Below, in pieces: positions 62,641 to 64,000 of a stretch of DNA of 64,000 nucleotides. Source of the DNA: Mycolicibacterium arenosum (GTDB lineage Bacteria; Actinomycetota; Actinomycetes; Mycobacteriales; Mycobacteriaceae). Position 1 is the stretch's first letter. Every line of letters starts with the position of its first letter. A program made the position numbers and the translations under genes. The notes under the pieces are model-generated. The model did not search any database and was not told where the DNA came from. It saw only the letters and a list, made by a program, of their open reading frames with translations. The DNA lies in contig NZ_JANDBD010000010.1 in the NCBI RefSeq assembly GCF_024320865.1, forward strand, positions 186,001 through 250,000. The letters run 5' to 3'.

Positions 62641-64000
62641 ATGAGCACCCCGACTCTCGAGCCCGTCGCGAAGCCCGTAGCGCCACATCGCGGCGGCATC
62701 GCGAAGTGGATTCGCCGGCTGGCCGTCCCGATCATCCTGGCCTGGATCGGGCTCGTCGTGATCCTCAACCTCACGGTGCCGCAACTGGAGGTCGTCGGCC
62801 AGGAGCGGTCGGTGTCGATGTCGCCCAAGGAGGCGCCCTCGGTCATCGCGATGACCCGCACCGGCCAGGTGTTCGAGGAGTACGAATCCGACAGCTCGGC
62901 GATGATCGTGCTGGAGGGCGACGCACCGCTGGGCCCGGACGCGCACCGCTACTACGACGAGCTCATCGACAAGCTGGAAGCCGATCCCGTCCACGTCGAG
63001 CACGTACAGGATTTCTGGGGCGACCCGCTGACCGAGGCCGGCGCGCAGAGCGACGACGGCAAGGCCGCCTACGTCCAGGTCTACCTCGCGGGCAACATGG
63101 GCGAGGAACTCGCCAACCGGTCGGTGGAAGCGGTGCAGCAGATCGTCGCCGACACCCCGCCACCGCCGGGTCTGAAGGTGTTCGTCACGGGTGGTTCGGC
63201 ACTGGCGGCCGATCAGCAGATCGCCGGTGACCGAAGCGTCCGGGTCATCGAGTTCACGATCTTCGGCGTCATCATCACGATGCTGCTGCTGGTCTACCGG
63301 TCGATCGTCACGACGATCCTCACGCTCTTCATGGTGTTCCTCGGGCTGTCGGTGGTGCGCGGGGCGGTGGCGTTCCTCGGACATCACGAGCTCATCGGGC
63401 TGTCGACGTTCGTGTCGCAGCTGCTCGTCACGCTCGCCGTTGCCGCCGCCACCGACTACGCGATCTTCCTGATCGGCCGATATCAGGAAGCGCGGTCCAA
63501 CGGCGAGGATCGGGAATCGGCGTATTACACGATGTTCCACGGCACGGCCCACGTCGTATTGGGCTCCGGCCTGACGATCGCCGGCGCGACGTTCTGCCTG
63601 TCGTTCACGAGGCTGCCGTACTTCCAGACGCTGGGCATTCCGCTGGCCGTCGGCATGACGATCTGCGTGCTGGTGGCTCTGACGCTGGGACCCGCGCTCA
63701 TCACCGTCGCCAGTCGCTTCGGCAAGACGCTGGAACCCCGGCGCGCCATGAGAATCCGCGGCTGGCGCAAGATCGGCGCCGCGATCGTGCGGTGGCCCGG
63801 CGCGGTGCTACTCGCGACGATCGCCCTGTCGCTCGTCGGGCTGCTGACACTGCCCGGGTATCAGCCGAACTACAACGACCGCAAGTACCTGCCCGCCGAC
63901 ATCCCGGCCAACGAGGGCTTCGCCGCGGCCGAGCGGCATTTCTCCGTGGCGCGGATGAACCCCGAACTGGTGCTCATCGAAACCGAGCACGACCTGCGGA
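62641..64000 (+). CDS. MmpL4-like RND transporter (truncated by the window edge)
   Basis: First 453 residues; the gene continues past the right edge. One membrane helix (about 27-48), an extracytoplasmic loop with VGQERSVSMSPKEAPSVIAM and VQDFWGDPLTEAGAQSDDGKAAYVQ, then five further helices with ATDYAIFLIGRYQEAR, the proton-relay Asp-Tyr pair of MmpL proteins, and YNDRKYLPADIPANEGF. Closest in memory to MmpL4, which with MmpS4 exports siderophores. No mmpS gene lies before it. Confidence 0.93.
   Translation, partial: MSTPTLEPVAKPVAPHRGGIAKWIRRLAVPIILAWIGLVVILNLTVPQLEVVGQERSVSMSPKEAPSVIAMTRTGQVFEEYESDSSAMIVLEGDAPLGPDAHRYYDELIDKLEADPVHVEHVQDFWGDPLTEAGAQSDDGKAAYVQVYLAGNMGEELANRSVEAVQQIVADTPPPPGLKVFVTGGSALAADQQIAGDRSVRVIEFTIFGVIITMLLLVYRSIVTTILTLFMVFLGLSVVRGAVAFLGHHELIGLSTFVSQLLVTLAVAAATDYAIFLIGRYQEARSNGEDRESAYYTMFHGTAHVVLGSGLTIAGATFCLSFTRLPYFQTLGIPLAVGMTICVLVALTLGPALITVASRFGKTLEPRRAMRIRGWRKIGAAIVRWPGAVLLATIALSLVGLLTLPGYQPNYNDRKYLPADIPANEGFAAAERHFSVARMNPELVLIETEHDLR

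Overview
The window is GC-rich actinobacterial DNA with GTG starts, PknF- and GarA-type signalling genes, MmpL and DUF732 proteins. Gene order matches the Mycobacterium tuberculosis Rv1815-Rv1836c block in inverted orientation, so the source is most likely a rapidly growing, environmental Mycolicibacterium (a LysM-lectin of the M. smegmatis type and a large accessory lipid/P450 content also fit). Assignments rest on remembered family sequences and motifs; no database search was run.

Layout. 1-1.74 kb: the end of a VWA-domain protein (Rv1836c-like) and a frameshifted 13E12-type HNH gene. 2-15 kb, minus strand: the conserved glycine-cleavage/signalling/secretion block. In transcription order it is secA2, pgsA2, DUF881 gene, small basic protein, DUF881 gene, gcvH, garA, MerR, a DUF151 nuclease gene, a second MerR gene, then gcvB behind a tandem glycine riboswitch. 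A TnpB-only IS605-type element is inserted in this block between the garA-linked MerR gene and the DUF151 gene. 15-20.8 kb: three tandem paralogues of a BacA/SbmA-like ABC transporter, each with its own leaderless-type -10 box.

20.8-31.7 kb, mostly minus strand: a VOC plus KstD-like flavoprotein operon behind a KstR-type palindrome; a TetR/deazaflavin oxidoreductase pair with twin operators; a degenerate kinase (pseudokinase) fused to an extracellular SecD-like domain next to an Rv1815-like secreted protease; a LysM-lectin; an FAD oxidase; a sterol-desaturase-family protein; an esterase/VWA pair. 31.8-49.8 kb: an SfnB-type flavoprotein, an SMR pair, MFS, a second diaminopimelate-decarboxylase-like gene, malQ, a ferritin-like hydrolase with a ferredoxin reductase, two receptor Ser/Thr kinases (one PknF), SGNH hydrolase and several mycobacterial hypotheticals.

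49.8-64 kb: lipid and xenobiotic metabolism (acyl-CoA synthetase, ferredoxin, two P450s, SRPBCC, SDR), an APC permease with a C-terminal OB-fold, an NlpC/P60 peptidase, two TetR regulators, MFS, and the start of an MmpL4-like transporter behind a possible iron box.

Most striking: the pseudokinase-SecD fusion, the permease-OB-fold fusion, the tripled BacA-like transporter, and several precise palindromic operators. Many starts are preceded 6-11 nt upstream by a TANNNT box, the geometry of leaderless mycobacterial transcripts.
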